From: CAZTAR01 sp043813895 | Lineage (GTDB): Bacteria > Planctomycetota > Phycisphaerae > UBA1845 > UTPLA1 | Length of the DNA stretch: 64,000 nucleotides | Direction of reading: 5' to 3' | Assembly: GCA_043813895.1 (NCBI GenBank) | Contig: JBDRKQ010000125.1 | Location: 1-64,000 of the forward strand | Shown here: in pieces, positions 15,589 through 24,228 of the stretch | Layout: every line of letters starts with the position of its first letter | Position numbering within the stretch: the stretch's first letter is position 1 | The notes under the pieces: model-generated | What the model was told of the DNA's origin: nothing | Seen by the model: only the letters and a program-made list of their open reading frames with translations | The model's database searches: none | Translations under genes and position numbers: made by a program

Positions 15589-18048
15589 ATGACCAAAAAC
15601 GACAACACACACCGAAACGTCCACCAGCTCATTGAACAACTGTCGCAAGCAGCACAGGCGGTCGCCTCGAATGACCTCAGCCTGCTCGCGAAGATGCACA
15701 GTTGGTGCGAAGCCCTGTTTGCGACTGACAGCGAAAGCGAATCGCCGCTGTCCGACCAAGCCCGTCAACTCGCTGCGCAATTGGAGAACCTAATCCTGGG
15801 TGAGGCGGATGATCCCGCCGCGGCAATCTCATTCGTCAAGAACGGGATTGAGGCTCTTGGCGGAAAAGACGCGAATCCGGAACCGCCACCGGCCGGTTCA
15901 CAGGCGGCTGGGCCAATCGTGGAATCACGAGGCTCAGCCGATTCAACGGCGCCAGCCGAAGAAAGCGAGCCGATCGCAAACGAAACCGACAACGCCAACG
16001 AACAACCGCCTTCTCCCCCGGAGAAGACCGAGCAGGAGACGCAGTCCGCCCCGAGCGACGCCACAATCGAAGCGTACGAACAAATCCCGCTGGAGATCAA
16101 CGAAAACGAACTCGAGTTTATCAAGGGTTTTCTCGAGGAAGCCGGCGAGCACATCGAGGCGATCGAGGCGGCCCTGCTGGACGTCGAACGTGAGCCGGAC
16201 AACTCGACAAACATCGACAACCTGTTCCGGCCGTTCCACACGATCAAGGGGATGGCGGGCTTCTTGAACCTCCGCGACATCAACGGTCTGACCCATGAAG
16301 CGGAGACGATCATGGACCAAGCCCGCAAGGGTAATCGCAAGATCACCCCGGGCTTGATCGACCTCGTCTTCGACGTCGTGGATATCCTGAAAGCCCAACT
16401 CGGTGAGATCGCGTCCTACATGGCCGATCCGCAGGGAAACGTCATTCCTCAGCCGCCGATTGGCGAGATGATCCGCAAGCTACGCGGCGTCATCGCAGGC
16501 CGCATCGAACTCGAGGGCCGAGAGCCGATGGCCGGCAACGCGGACAACAAGGTTGGCGAGAACCTCGTGGAACAAGGCGCCGTTGCCAAGGAAGTGGTGA
16601 ATGTCGCCCTCGACACGCAGCAGCGGACGCGACCTGGCAAGAAGACGGGCGAGATTCTGATGGATATGGGCGCCACAACCCCCAAGCAGGTCAGTCAGGC
16701 GATCCGTCCGCAGACGCAGAAAAAAACCGCCGCCGCGGCGACAGGCGATCTCTCGGTCCGCATCGACACGGCCAAACTGGACGGCCTTGTCGATATGGTC
16801 GGCGAGTTGGTCATCGCTCAGACGCTGGTTGACGTGACGGCGGACACGCTTGCCGACGCCAAGCTTGTAAAAAACGTAAACCAGGTCGGTAAGATCGTGC
16901 GTGACGTCCAGGAACTCGCGATGTCGATGCGAATGATCCCCATCGGCCCGACCTTCCAGAAGATGGCCCGGCTCGTGCGAGACGTGTCGCGCAAGGCGGG
17001 AAAGAAAGTCCGCCTCGAAATCTCGGGCGAAGAGACTGAATTGGATAAGAACGTCATCCAGCAGATCGGCGATCCGCTGGTTCACATGATCCGCAATGCG
17101 GCGGACCACGGAATCGAAACACCGGAAGAACGTCGCGAAATCGGCAAACCGGAAGAAGGGACCGTCCACCTCAGTGCGTTCCATCACAGCGGCAATATCG
17201 TCATCGAGATCGCGGACGACGGGAAGGGACTTGACCCCAAGAAGCTCATCGCCAAAGGCATCGAAAGAGGCATCATTCAGGAGGGCGAGGAAATCTCGGA
17301 TCAGCAAGCCTACGCGCTGGTCTTCGCGCCGGGATTCTCGATGGCCAAACAGGTTACGGATATCTCCGGCCGTGGCGTCGGCATGGATGTCGTACGCCGG
17401 AACATCGAGCAACTCCGCGGCAAAGTGGAAATCAAATCGGATCTTGGCAAAGGCAGCACCTTCGCCATCTGCCTACCGCTCACGTTGGCCATTATCGACG
17501 GGATGGTCATCCAAGTCGGGACGGAGCGGTTCATCATCCCGACCATCTCCATCGAGCAGGCGTTGCGCCCGCGCCCCGAACAGATCACCTCCGTCCAGCA
17601 CAAAGGGCAGGTCCTCAACGTGCGGGGGAGGTTGATCCCACTCGTGTCTCTCGGCGAACTCTTCGGCCTGACCGGTCCCGTCAATCCCTGCAACGCTATG
17701 GTCGTGATCGCCCAGTGCGAAGGCCGGCCGATGGGGCTGATCGTGGACGACCTTATCGGCCAACAACAGGTTGTGATCAAGTCGCTCGGAGAACGGTTCA
17801 AGCATCTCAAAGGCATTGCGGGAGCGGCAATACTCGGCGATGGAAAAGTCGGCTTGATACTCGAAATGGCCGGCCTCGCGGAAACTCATGCCCGGACCCA
17901 CGTGACGCATCGGCGGGCAACGAGCGTCGTGGCGAAACCTGGCGATGAGCGGGCCATTGCCGACATCGTTGAAGAAGAAACGGTTGCGGCTGGCGAGTGC
18001 ACACAAGACACCGCAGACCAGGACGAGAAGACCCTGGTGGAAGTGTAG
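15589..18048 (+). CDS. cheA: Chemotaxis histidine kinase CheA
   Basis: 819 residues from the ATG at 15589, chosen because GAGGGA lies just upstream and the preceding open frame is low-quality. Residues 1-95 are a helical domain of unknown role, then an acidic Pro/Glu linker to about 165. The P1 phosphotransfer domain has the histidine in FHTIKG (H217). A segment at about 335-385 (VGENLVEQGAV... TGEILMDMG) resembles the short repeats of type II secretion ATPase N-domains. P3/P4 follow with NAADHGIETPEER, DDGKGL and GRGVGMDVVR, then the CheW-like P5 domain. The kinase receives receptor signals through CheW and phosphorylates CheY/CheB. It is 12 bases upstream of cheW, with no receptor, cheY or cheR nearby. 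Confidence 0.95.
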   Translation: MTKNDNTHRNVHQLIEQLSQAAQAVASNDLSLLAKMHSWCEALFATDSESESPLSDQARQLAAQLENLILGEADDPAAAISFVKNGIEALGGKDANPEPPPAGSQAAGPIVESRGSADSTAPAEESEPIANETDNANEQPPSPPEKTEQETQSAPSDATIEAYEQIPLEINENELEFIKGFLEEAGEHIEAIEAALLDVEREPDNSTNIDNLFRPFHTIKGMAGFLNLRDINGLTHEAETIMDQARKGNRKITPGLIDLVFDVVDILKAQLGEIASYMADPQGNVIPQPPIGEMIRKLRGVIAGRIELEGREPMAGNADNKVGENLVEQGAVAKEVVNVALDTQQRTRPGKKTGEILMDMGATTPKQVSQAIRPQTQKKTAAAATGDLSVRIDTAKLDGLVDMVGELVIAQTLVDVTADTLADAKLVKNVNQVGKIVRDVQELAMSMRMIPIGPTFQKMARLVRDVSRKAGKKVRLEISGEETELDKNVIQQIGDPLVHMIRNAADHGIETPEERREIGKPEEGTVHLSAFHHSGNIVIEIADDGKGLDPKKLIAKGIERGIIQEGEEISDQQAYALVFAPGFSMAKQVTDISGRGVGMDVVRRNIEQLRGKVEIKSDLGKGSTFAICLPLTLAIIDGMVIQVGTERFIIPTISIEQALRPRPEQITSVQHKGQVLNVRGRLIPLVSLGELFGLTGPVNPCNAMVVIAQCEGRPMGLIVDDLIGQQQVVIKSLGERFKHLKGIAGAAILGDGKVGLILEMAGLAETHARTHVTHRRATSVVAKPGDERAIADIVEEETVAAGECTQDTADQDEKTLVEV

Positions 18049-18060
18049 GAGGAGCCGAAC

Positions 18061-18588
18061 ATGGAAGCGACTCTCGATTCACCCACGACGAGCACCGAGC
18101 TTGAACAAGATGCGCGGTTTACAGCCCCGGACGATCTCAGCGGGAAGTACCTTACATTCCTGTTGGCAGGCGAGGAATACGGCCTCGAAATCCTGAAGGT
18201 CCGCGAAATCATCGGCATGATGGACGTAACCAAAGTGCCTCAAACGCCTGACTTCGTTGAGGGCGTGATCAACCTTCGCGGCAAGGTGATCCCGGTGATC
18301 GACCTGCGGTCCAAGTTCGACCTGAAGCGGACCGAATACAACGATCAGACGTGCATCATCGTTGTGGATGTCGGCACGCTCATGGGCATCATCGTGGATA
18401 CCGTACAGGAAGTGCATGACATCGCGGGCGGCAGCATCGAACCGCCCCCGACCCTGGGGGCGGCTGTCGACACGACTTTTATCCTCGGCATGGGCAAGGT
18501 CGGGAACGACATCAAGATCCTGCTCGACATCGGCAAGGTCCTCACCACAGACGAGCTCGTCGAGATGTGCCGGTCGCTGGACGCCTGA
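18061..18588 (+). CDS. cheW: Chemotaxis coupling protein CheW
   Basis: 175 residues covering one CheW domain after a roughly 30-residue acidic leader. Typical segments are KYLTFLLAGEEYGLEILKVREIIG, KVPQTPDFVEGVINLRGKVIPVIDLR and the end ILLDIGKVLTTDE. CheW links methyl-accepting receptors to CheA. GGAGGAG lies 8 to 12 bases before the ATG, immediately after the cheA stop, so both genes are one transcription unit. Cytoplasmic. Confidence 0.96.
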   Translation: MEATLDSPTTSTELEQDARFTAPDDLSGKYLTFLLAGEEYGLEILKVREIIGMMDVTKVPQTPDFVEGVINLRGKVIPVIDLRSKFDLKRTEYNDQTCIIVVDVGTLMGIIVDTVQEVHDIAGGSIEPPPTLGAAVDTTFILGMGKVGNDIKILLDIGKVLTTDELVEMCRSLDA

Positions 18589-18984
18589 GTTGACGACCCA
18601 CCTCGCGTCCCCTCCCCGCGGCCGACGTTTGGCTGCCTGTACCAGCCCGAAGCGCAAGCAAGTGCACAATCGCGACACCCGCCCTCTCCCCAGGGTTGAT
18701 ACCCCTGTCGGCTGCCGGAAACCGTTGGTCTTCGACGTCCGACACGGGGTTCGGATACTACGTTCTCTCGTAAACTGCGTCAGCAGAAAAAAGTTGACCT
18801 GGTCGTTCGGGTTGTGTGCCCGAGCGGCCAGGCCAGAGGGTGGAGTGGGAGCTTGTTATTCGCGTCGCGGGGGTATTGCCCCCTCAGGCGCGATTATTCC
18901 ATGCTGTTCAGGCCGTTGGGACTCAGGCCCAGTGGCGGCTCGCCAGCGCTCGCCCATGCTGGGGCCGCCTGCGTACCGCCTCCG
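18589..18984. repeat. Repeat-rich intergenic region, family B copy at about 18700-18761
   Basis: 396 bases between convergent cheW and sppA. At 18700-18761 lies a degenerate family B element: CCCCTGTCGGC, then CGACGTCCGACACGGGG and TCGGATACTACG. A degraded piece of the 'CCCGAGCGCAAGC' repeat precedes it near 18648. The remainder is GC-rich with several short inverted repeats (for example GGGGGTATTGCCCCCTC) and shows no gene. Confidence 0.5.
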
Positions 18985-20841
18985 TTACGGGCACAGGGTT
19001 GACAGGCTCGTATCTACCATTAGTACACGCTCGTCGGAGAAAAGTTCCATCTGAATCAAAAAGTTTTGCAGGGCCTTGGCCTTTCCCGGATCGATTGATC
19101 GCAGCGCGTCGAGCCCCGCTGCTACCGGCGGCAATGCCGCGTACTTCGAGCCCACGCCAGGCCGCGCAAGCTTCACGAAAGTGAACTCATCCTCCTCCTT
19201 CTCGCCGCCAAACGCTTCGCCCAGCATATCGAAGAAGCTCTTGGGGCGGGGGAACACGCGGACCTCGTACTTGCCGCCCAATTCCGCCGCGTCGGCCGCG
19301 TGCTTGATGGCGTCCGCGAATCCGCCGAGTTGGTCGATCAGGCCGATGTCAAGCGCCGCAGCGCCGGCATACACGCGCCCGCCCGCCAGCGGTTCCAACT
19401 CGCCCTTGATCCGGTCCTTGCGACCCTCGAGCACCCGGTTCTTGAAATCGCCGTACACGCGCTCCATGAATCCCCAAAGCAGGGTCCGTTCGTCATCGCT
19501 GTAGCGGCGGTTCGTGTTCCATATGTCGGCGAACTTGCCTCGCTTGTACTCATGGAAGCTCATGCCCGCCCAGTCGAACAGGCCCTTGGTGATGATCTTG
19601 CCGCCCACCACGCCGATGGACCCCGTGATCGTTGCGGGTTCGGCGTAGATGGTGTCGGCCAGCGTGGCGACGTAGTAGCCTCCGCTGCCGGCCACGTTCC
19701 CCATAGAGACAATGAACGGCCGGCCGGATTCCTTGAATCGCTTTGTCGCCTCACAGATCACGTCGCTGGCGAACGCGGAACCGCCCGGCGAGTCGACGCG
19801 AAGGACCAACGCCTTAATCGAGTCGTCCGCTGCCGCCTCGGCGATCGCCTTGCGGATCGTGGTTGAGCCGGCGTTCGAACTGCCGCCGAAGAGGCTCGAC
19901 TCTGTCTCCCCCGAGGTGATGACACCTTCGACGAATACGACGGCAACCGCTGCCTCGTCCGACTTCTCTTTCGACTTCATCATGTCGGCGAAGACCTGGA
20001 AGATGGCGAACGGGTTGCCGAAGTCGATGTCCGGCCCTTCCTTCTTGCCGTAGTCACGGACGACCTTCACGTCGTCGCCGTACTTCCGCTTGATGCTCTT
20101 GATGAAGTCTTCGCGGTACTGGAGCTTGTCAACGAGCTTCGCATCCAGGGCCTCGGCCGCACTCAGCATCCCCCTGTCGATAAGCCCGCGAACCTCGTCC
20201 TCGGTGAGCTTACGGCTCTTTGCCACTGCCGCGATCATTTCCTCGAAGAGCGCGTCGAAGAGTTCGTTGGTCTGCTTTTCGGCGTACTCGCTCGGACCGG
20301 TACGGTAGAAGGGCTCGCCGGCCGACTTGAAATCGCCGCAGTGCAGGATGTCCGCCTCCAGCCCGATCTTGTCCATCATGCCCTTGAAATAGACTCCTTC
20401 ACCGTAGAGGCCGGCCGTGATGACTTCACCCGTCGGCATCAGCACCAGCCAATTGGCCGCGCTGCCCAGCATGAGCGTCCTGTTCCCGAGTGTCTCGCAG
20501 AACACCCACACGTCTTTGTCCGCCGCCTGGAGCGCCTCGAACTGTGCGCGCAGCTCCTGGGTCTGGGCGAACCCCAGAGCCGATTCTTCAATGTCGAAGA
20601 TGACCGCCTGGACGTTGCTGTCGCCCCGCGCCTCACGGAGCTTCTTCAGCAGCGAAAACATGTTCAGCCGCTCACTTTCGCCGAGCAGGGGTCCGAGGCC
20701 CACCGCCGCCGGCGCTTCCGGCAACGGCCCTTTAAGCTTGAACAGCGCGACGACCTCCTCCTCGTCCGCTACGGCCGGTGATGCGGCCAAGCATCCGACG
20801 AAAGTCACTGCAAGGACGCTACACATCATCTTGGAGAACAT
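18985..20841 (-). CDS. sppA: Signal peptide peptidase SppA, long (67K) form
   Basis: 618 residues, comparable with the long tandem-domain SppA of E. coli. A Sec signal peptide or anchor (MFSKMMCSVLAVTFVGCLAASPAVA) leads two crotonase-like ClpP-fold halves. The catalytic lysine sits in the N-terminal half (CGDFKSAGEPF, K172) and the nucleophilic serine in the C-terminal half (GNVAGSGGYYVA, S386), as expected for the long type. LRVDSPGGSAFASD forms the conserved SPGG segment. It digests cleaved signal peptides and other membrane-embedded peptides at the outer face of the inner membrane. A glutamate-rich loop (GGEKEEDEF) lies near the C-terminus. Confidence 0.93.
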   Translation of the reverse strand: MFSKMMCSVLAVTFVGCLAASPAVADEEEVVALFKLKGPLPEAPAAVGLGPLLGESERLNMFSLLKKLREARGDSNVQAVIFDIEESALGFAQTQELRAQFEALQAADKDVWVFCETLGNRTLMLGSAANWLVLMPTGEVITAGLYGEGVYFKGMMDKIGLEADILHCGDFKSAGEPFYRTGPSEYAEKQTNELFDALFEEMIAAVAKSRKLTEDEVRGLIDRGMLSAAEALDAKLVDKLQYREDFIKSIKRKYGDDVKVVRDYGKKEGPDIDFGNPFAIFQVFADMMKSKEKSDEAAVAVVFVEGVITSGETESSLFGGSSNAGSTTIRKAIAEAAADDSIKALVLRVDSPGGSAFASDVICEATKRFKESGRPFIVSMGNVAGSGGYYVATLADTIYAEPATITGSIGVVGGKIITKGLFDWAGMSFHEYKRGKFADIWNTNRRYSDDERTLLWGFMERVYGDFKNRVLEGRKDRIKGELEPLAGGRVYAGAAALDIGLIDQLGGFADAIKHAADAAELGGKYEVRVFPRPKSFFDMLGEAFGGEKEEDEFTFVKLARPGVGSKYAALPPVAAGLDALRSIDPGKAKALQNFLIQMELFSDERVLMVDTSLSTLCP

Positions 20842-21246
20842 CCCACATACTCCTTAATCACCAGTTGAAATCGGGCTCGTCACGAGGCGCCGCGGGGCTT
20901 GAGGAACTCTCCGTGCCCGCCGCACACGGCCTACCGAGGCCGCCGAAACCTGCCTTATTCTCTCTTCTCCGCCCGCGAGTTGCCCACGTAGGCATCGTCA
21001 GGGGAGACAACGCAACGGTTTCACCGTCCTCACGGCAGAATCCTTTGCTCTGGACGCGCAATGGGAGGATTCGTGACCGTCGAACTCGCTTCGAAGTGTC
21101 TGAATCACGCGGGGAAGCTCCCGGTCCATGACACAACCGGAAGGGCTGATCCGTGCCCCAAGCGCCGGCGCGGCGTATTCGTGGACAGATCGTAGGTCTT
21201 CGAACCCACTCGCTTGCGCTCGGGGCTCGGTTTGGGCGTCCAACGG
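20842..21246. other. Intergenic region with a 30-bp dispersed repeat
   Basis: 405 bases between two minus-strand genes. At 21201-21230 is CGAACCCACTCGCTTGCG continuing CTCGGGGCTCGG. A copy that differs at one base in thirty lies at 37514-37543. At about 21149-21165 there is GGGCTGATCCGTGCCCC, related to the hairpin at 47831-47850. No gene supported. Confidence 0.55.
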
Positions 21247-21690
21247 CTACTCCGACTGGTCGCGTCGTGTGGGACGGTCTTCCCCGCGGGACGGCGGCCC
21301 CTGCGCCCCGGCGAATCCTTTGATCGAAGGCATGTCTTCGGGCTTCTCTTCCGGGTGAACCGCGAAGATCTCCACTCTCACGATATCGTCGAACGGGATC
21401 GTCACCACAAAACAACCGACCTTGTAAGCCTCGTCCGCCGGCATGCACTCGAACATGAGCGACATCGTCGTCTTCTGATGGATAATCTCCTTCACTTCGT
21501 AGGAGAAGCCGTCGCGAAGGTACACGATCGTCCGGGCCTCCAGTTGCTCGCTGAACTCACGGTAGGCGGTGTCTTCCGAGGCTTTCTCGGGGTCGAGATC
21601 GGGAAAATGGCTGTGCGAACAACGACGCTTGGCCTCATTGATCCGTTCCTCGTACGCGCCGTCGAACCACCAATCATAGTTGAAAAGCAT
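21247..21690 (-). CDS. Conserved-looking small protein of unknown function
   Basis: 147 residues from the ATG at 21690, which has AGGGGA six bases upstream; the longer frame runs into a family C repeat and is not used. The N-terminus MLFNYDWWFDGAYEERINEAKRRC has no signal peptide. The middle contains alternating strands (EARTIVYLRDGFSYEVKEIIHQKTTMSLMFECM) and ends in GCFVVTIPFDDIVRVEIFAVHPEEKPEDMP. The last 20 residues are charged and unstructured. I recognise no family. It is well formed enough to be a real cytoplasmic protein. Confidence 0.65.
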   Translation of the reverse strand: MLFNYDWWFDGAYEERINEAKRRCSHSHFPDLDPEKASEDTAYREFSEQLEARTIVYLRDGFSYEVKEIIHQKTTMSLMFECMPADEAYKVGCFVVTIPFDDIVRVEIFAVHPEEKPEDMPSIKGFAGAQGPPSRGEDRPTRRDQSE

Positions 21691-21845
21691 GAACGTCCCC
21701 TGTTTACTGGGCCACAACGGCCTCCTGTTGTTTCGGGCGGCCAATCTAGGACAGCCTGCTCGGGATGTCAAATGCGGTCGCCGAAACGCGGTTCTGCCGG
21801 CCGGGCAATCGCTGGCCGGGTGGTGCTTCCGGCAGAGATGTCGGG

Positions 21846-21940
21846 GATCAGAGCCGCGACCGTAAGGGAGTCGGTCTTCGTCCATAGCGGGGGCTCTGTC
21901 GGCGAGTGCTGACCGCTTGCTGACGCGCGCGGCTCTGATC
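21846..21940. repeat. Dispersed repeat, family C
   Basis: About 95 bp bounded by GATCAGAGCCGCG and CGCGCGGCTCTGATC, with internal CGACCGTAAGGGAGTCGG and GCTGACCGCTTGCTGACGC. Closest relatives are 7881-7972 and 61640-61732. It occupies the spacer between the small protein gene and queG, which are divergent. Confidence 0.75.
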
Positions 21941-21985
21941 TTGGGACCGGGCCGGCACATGCCGAGAGAGACCCGAACGCCGACC

Positions 21986-22984
21986 ATGAGAACGCACGCG
22001 CACAGCCAGGACGTCAAACAAGCAGCGGCGAGCCTGGGTTTTGACCGATGCGGCATCGCACTTGCAGGCCCGAGCCCGCGCGCGGACTACTTTTCGGATT
22101 GGCTGGCGTCGGGCCGTGCCGGCTCGATGGCCTACATGCACCGGCACGGGGAATCACGCCGTGATGTTCGCGCTTGGCTGCCGTGGGCGCGGAGTGTGAT
22201 CGTCGTTGCGCTGAACTACAGCCAACCGGAGCCCGTCGCGCGGCATCCCACCACCGCTAGCCCGACAGACCGCCCGGCCTCGCGACACCGCGGCAGGATT
22301 GCCATGTATGCCTGGGGCGAGGACTATCACCTCGTCGTCCGAGAGAAGCTCGACGCCCTCGTCGCGCGGATGCACACCTTGTTCGACGAGCCTTTCGAGG
22401 CGAAGGTCTGCGTGGACACCTCGGCGATCATCGAACGCGAACTGGCGGCCGCCGCGGGGATCGGTTGGATTGGAAAGAACACACTGGTGTTGCACCCGGC
22501 GCTCGGCTCGCTGTTCTTCCTGGGCGAGATCGTGACCGACTTGTCGCTGGCGCCGGATGAGCCCGTGCCGGATCGGTGCGGCACGTGCACGGCCTGTCTG
22601 GAAGCCTGCCCGACCCGCGCCCTGGTCGAACCGTACCGTATGGATGCCAGCCGCTGCATCGCGTATCTGACGATCGAGCACCGTGGCGACATTCCGCCGG
22701 GGACTGCGGACGGCACGGGTGATTGGATCTTCGGTTGCGACGTGTGTCAGACTGTCTGTCCGCACAACCGTGACGCACCGCCGGCGACCGAGCCGCGATT
22801 CCTCTGCAACGATGTGGACGCCGCCCGCCCGCCGCTTGACGCGATCCTCTCTTGGGACGCGGATGCCTGTCGGCGATTCACGGATGGCAAAGCCTCGCGC
22901 CGTGCAAAGCTCGAAATGTGGCAACGCAATGCCCGAATCGCACAGCGCAATGCGCGGCCCGGGTGCTCTTCATTCGGCGGTTGA
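21986..22984 (+). CDS. queG: Epoxyqueuosine reductase QueG
   Basis: 332 residues from the ATG at 21986. The cobalamin- and iron-sulfur-dependent enzyme reduces epoxyqueuosine to queuosine in tRNA, the last step of queuosine synthesis. Visible are LGFDRCGIA near the start, YAWGEDYH, CVDTSAIIERELAAAAGIGWIGKNTL, and two ferredoxin-like 4Fe-4S motifs: CGTCTACLEACPTRAL and the C-terminal FGCDVCQTVCPHN. Length is slightly below the E. coli protein because the C-terminal HEAT-like part is short. ispG begins 59 bases later on the same strand, so the two may share a transcript. Confidence 0.95.
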   Translation: MRTHAHSQDVKQAAASLGFDRCGIALAGPSPRADYFSDWLASGRAGSMAYMHRHGESRRDVRAWLPWARSVIVVALNYSQPEPVARHPTTASPTDRPASRHRGRIAMYAWGEDYHLVVREKLDALVARMHTLFDEPFEAKVCVDTSAIIERELAAAAGIGWIGKNTLVLHPALGSLFFLGEIVTDLSLAPDEPVPDRCGTCTACLEACPTRALVEPYRMDASRCIAYLTIEHRGDIPPGTADGTGDWIFGCDVCQTVCPHNRDAPPATEPRFLCNDVDAARPPLDAILSWDADACRRFTDGKASRRAKLEMWQRNARIAQRNARPGCSSFGG

Positions 22985-23043
22985 CAGGGCGATGAAATGT
23001 TGCGCTGATTGGGTTGGCGGAACCCCACGGAGCAAACGCGAGG

Positions 23044-24204
23044 ATGAAACCAAGGCGGACAACTCGGCAGGTCCGGGTCGGCACGGTCGCAGTCGGCGGC
23101 GACGCCCCGGTCTCCATCCAATCCATGACCGCCACGCACACGCACGACGTGGACGCGACCGTCGAACAGATCGAAGCCCTCGCGTCCGCCGGCGCGGACA
23201 TCGTTCGCTTAGCCGTACCCGAGGCCCGCGACACCGAAGCGCTGGCGCACATCCTCTCTCAGGTATCCGTCCCCATCGTCGCGGACGTACACTTTCACTT
23301 CCAGCGGGCGATGGAGGCCGTCGAGGCCGGTGTCCACAAGATCAGGCTGAATCCCGGCAACATCCGCGACCGTAAGCAGGTGGACCGTGTCATTCGGGCC
23401 TGTCGTGAGCGGGGCATTCCCATCCGTGTCGGCGTCAACGAGGGCAGCGTGGTCGAACGCACTGACAAGGCCCGGCGCGCCCGAGAGAAGGCCGCACTCG
23501 GGCACGATCCTCTGCTGAGCCTTATCACGCTCATGCTCGACAAACTCGACGACTACATCCGCATCTTCGACGAGAACGACTTTCACGACGTGGTGCTCAG
23601 TGCGAAATCGATCGACCCGCGGATCGTTATCGACGCCTACACCGCGATCAGCCAGCGATACGACTACCCCCTACATCTGGGCGTCACGCACGCCGGCCCC
23701 CGGGAGACGGGGTGCATCCGGTCCATTACCGCCCTCGGCACGCTGCTGGCCAATGGCATCGGCGACACCGTTCGCATCAGCTATGCGAGCGAACCAGTCC
23801 TCGAAGTGCTGGATGCCAAGGAGATGCTGAATTGCCTGGGCCTACGAGATCGCGTCGAGCCGGAGCTGATCGCCTGCCCGACATGCGGCCGGATCGAGGT
23901 GGACCTGCTGACACTCGTGCGGCAAGTGCAGGCGAAGCTCGTCGATATCAAGGTCCCGCTCAAGGTGGCGGTCATGGGCTGCGTCGTCAACGGGCCGGGC
24001 GAGGCGGAAGGCGCGGACGTCGCCGTCTTTGCCGGCAAGGGCAAGGGCATCATCTGCGTCCAGGGTGAGCGGAAACGGACGGTGGCGGAGGCCGAGATGC
24101 TCGACGCGCTCTACGAGGAGTGCGTCAAGCTCGCCGAGAAGGTCCAACGCGGCGAGGCCCGACTCGGCCGCGCCGCCGTCTCGATCACGCCGCCTGAGGA
24201 TTGA
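23044..24204 (+). CDS. ispG: 4-hydroxy-3-methylbut-2-enyl-diphosphate synthase IspG
   Basis: 386 residues from the ATG at 23044. It catalyses the reductive ring opening of methylerythritol cyclodiphosphate in the MEP isoprenoid pathway, using a 4Fe-4S cluster. The N-terminal TIM-barrel segments VSIQSMTATHTHDVDATVEQI, GADIVRLAVPE and IVADVHFHFQRA are present, as are IRLNPGNI and the C-terminal cluster region ACPTCGR with GCVVNGPGEA. It is the two-domain bacterial type, without the extra A* domain of plant and chlamydial forms. Confidence 0.96.
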   Translation: MKPRRTTRQVRVGTVAVGGDAPVSIQSMTATHTHDVDATVEQIEALASAGADIVRLAVPEARDTEALAHILSQVSVPIVADVHFHFQRAMEAVEAGVHKIRLNPGNIRDRKQVDRVIRACRERGIPIRVGVNEGSVVERTDKARRAREKAALGHDPLLSLITLMLDKLDDYIRIFDENDFHDVVLSAKSIDPRIVIDAYTAISQRYDYPLHLGVTHAGPRETGCIRSITALGTLLANGIGDTVRISYASEPVLEVLDAKEMLNCLGLRDRVEPELIACPTCGRIEVDLLTLVRQVQAKLVDIKVPLKVAVMGCVVNGPGEAEGADVAVFAGKGKGIICVQGERKRTVAEAEMLDALYEECVKLAEKVQRGEARLGRAAVSITPPED

Positions 24205-24228
24205 ACGCCGCCGGCCGCCGGCAACCAC

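Noticed and set aside
18828..18984. tRNA-like or ncRNA fold near the cheW end
   Set aside because: Short stems can be drawn, but there is no T-arm consensus and no consistent cloverleaf; no tRNA was recognised anywhere in the window.
22011..22056. Fourth family H copy (VKTQARR on the minus strand)
   Set aside because: Lies in the conserved SLGFDRCGIA region of queG, and the DNA match is poor; the peptide similarity is chance.
21691..22056. N-terminal extension of the small protein at 21247-21690
   Set aside because: The added residues are encoded by a family C repeat and lack any start context; a good ribosome binding site marks 21690.
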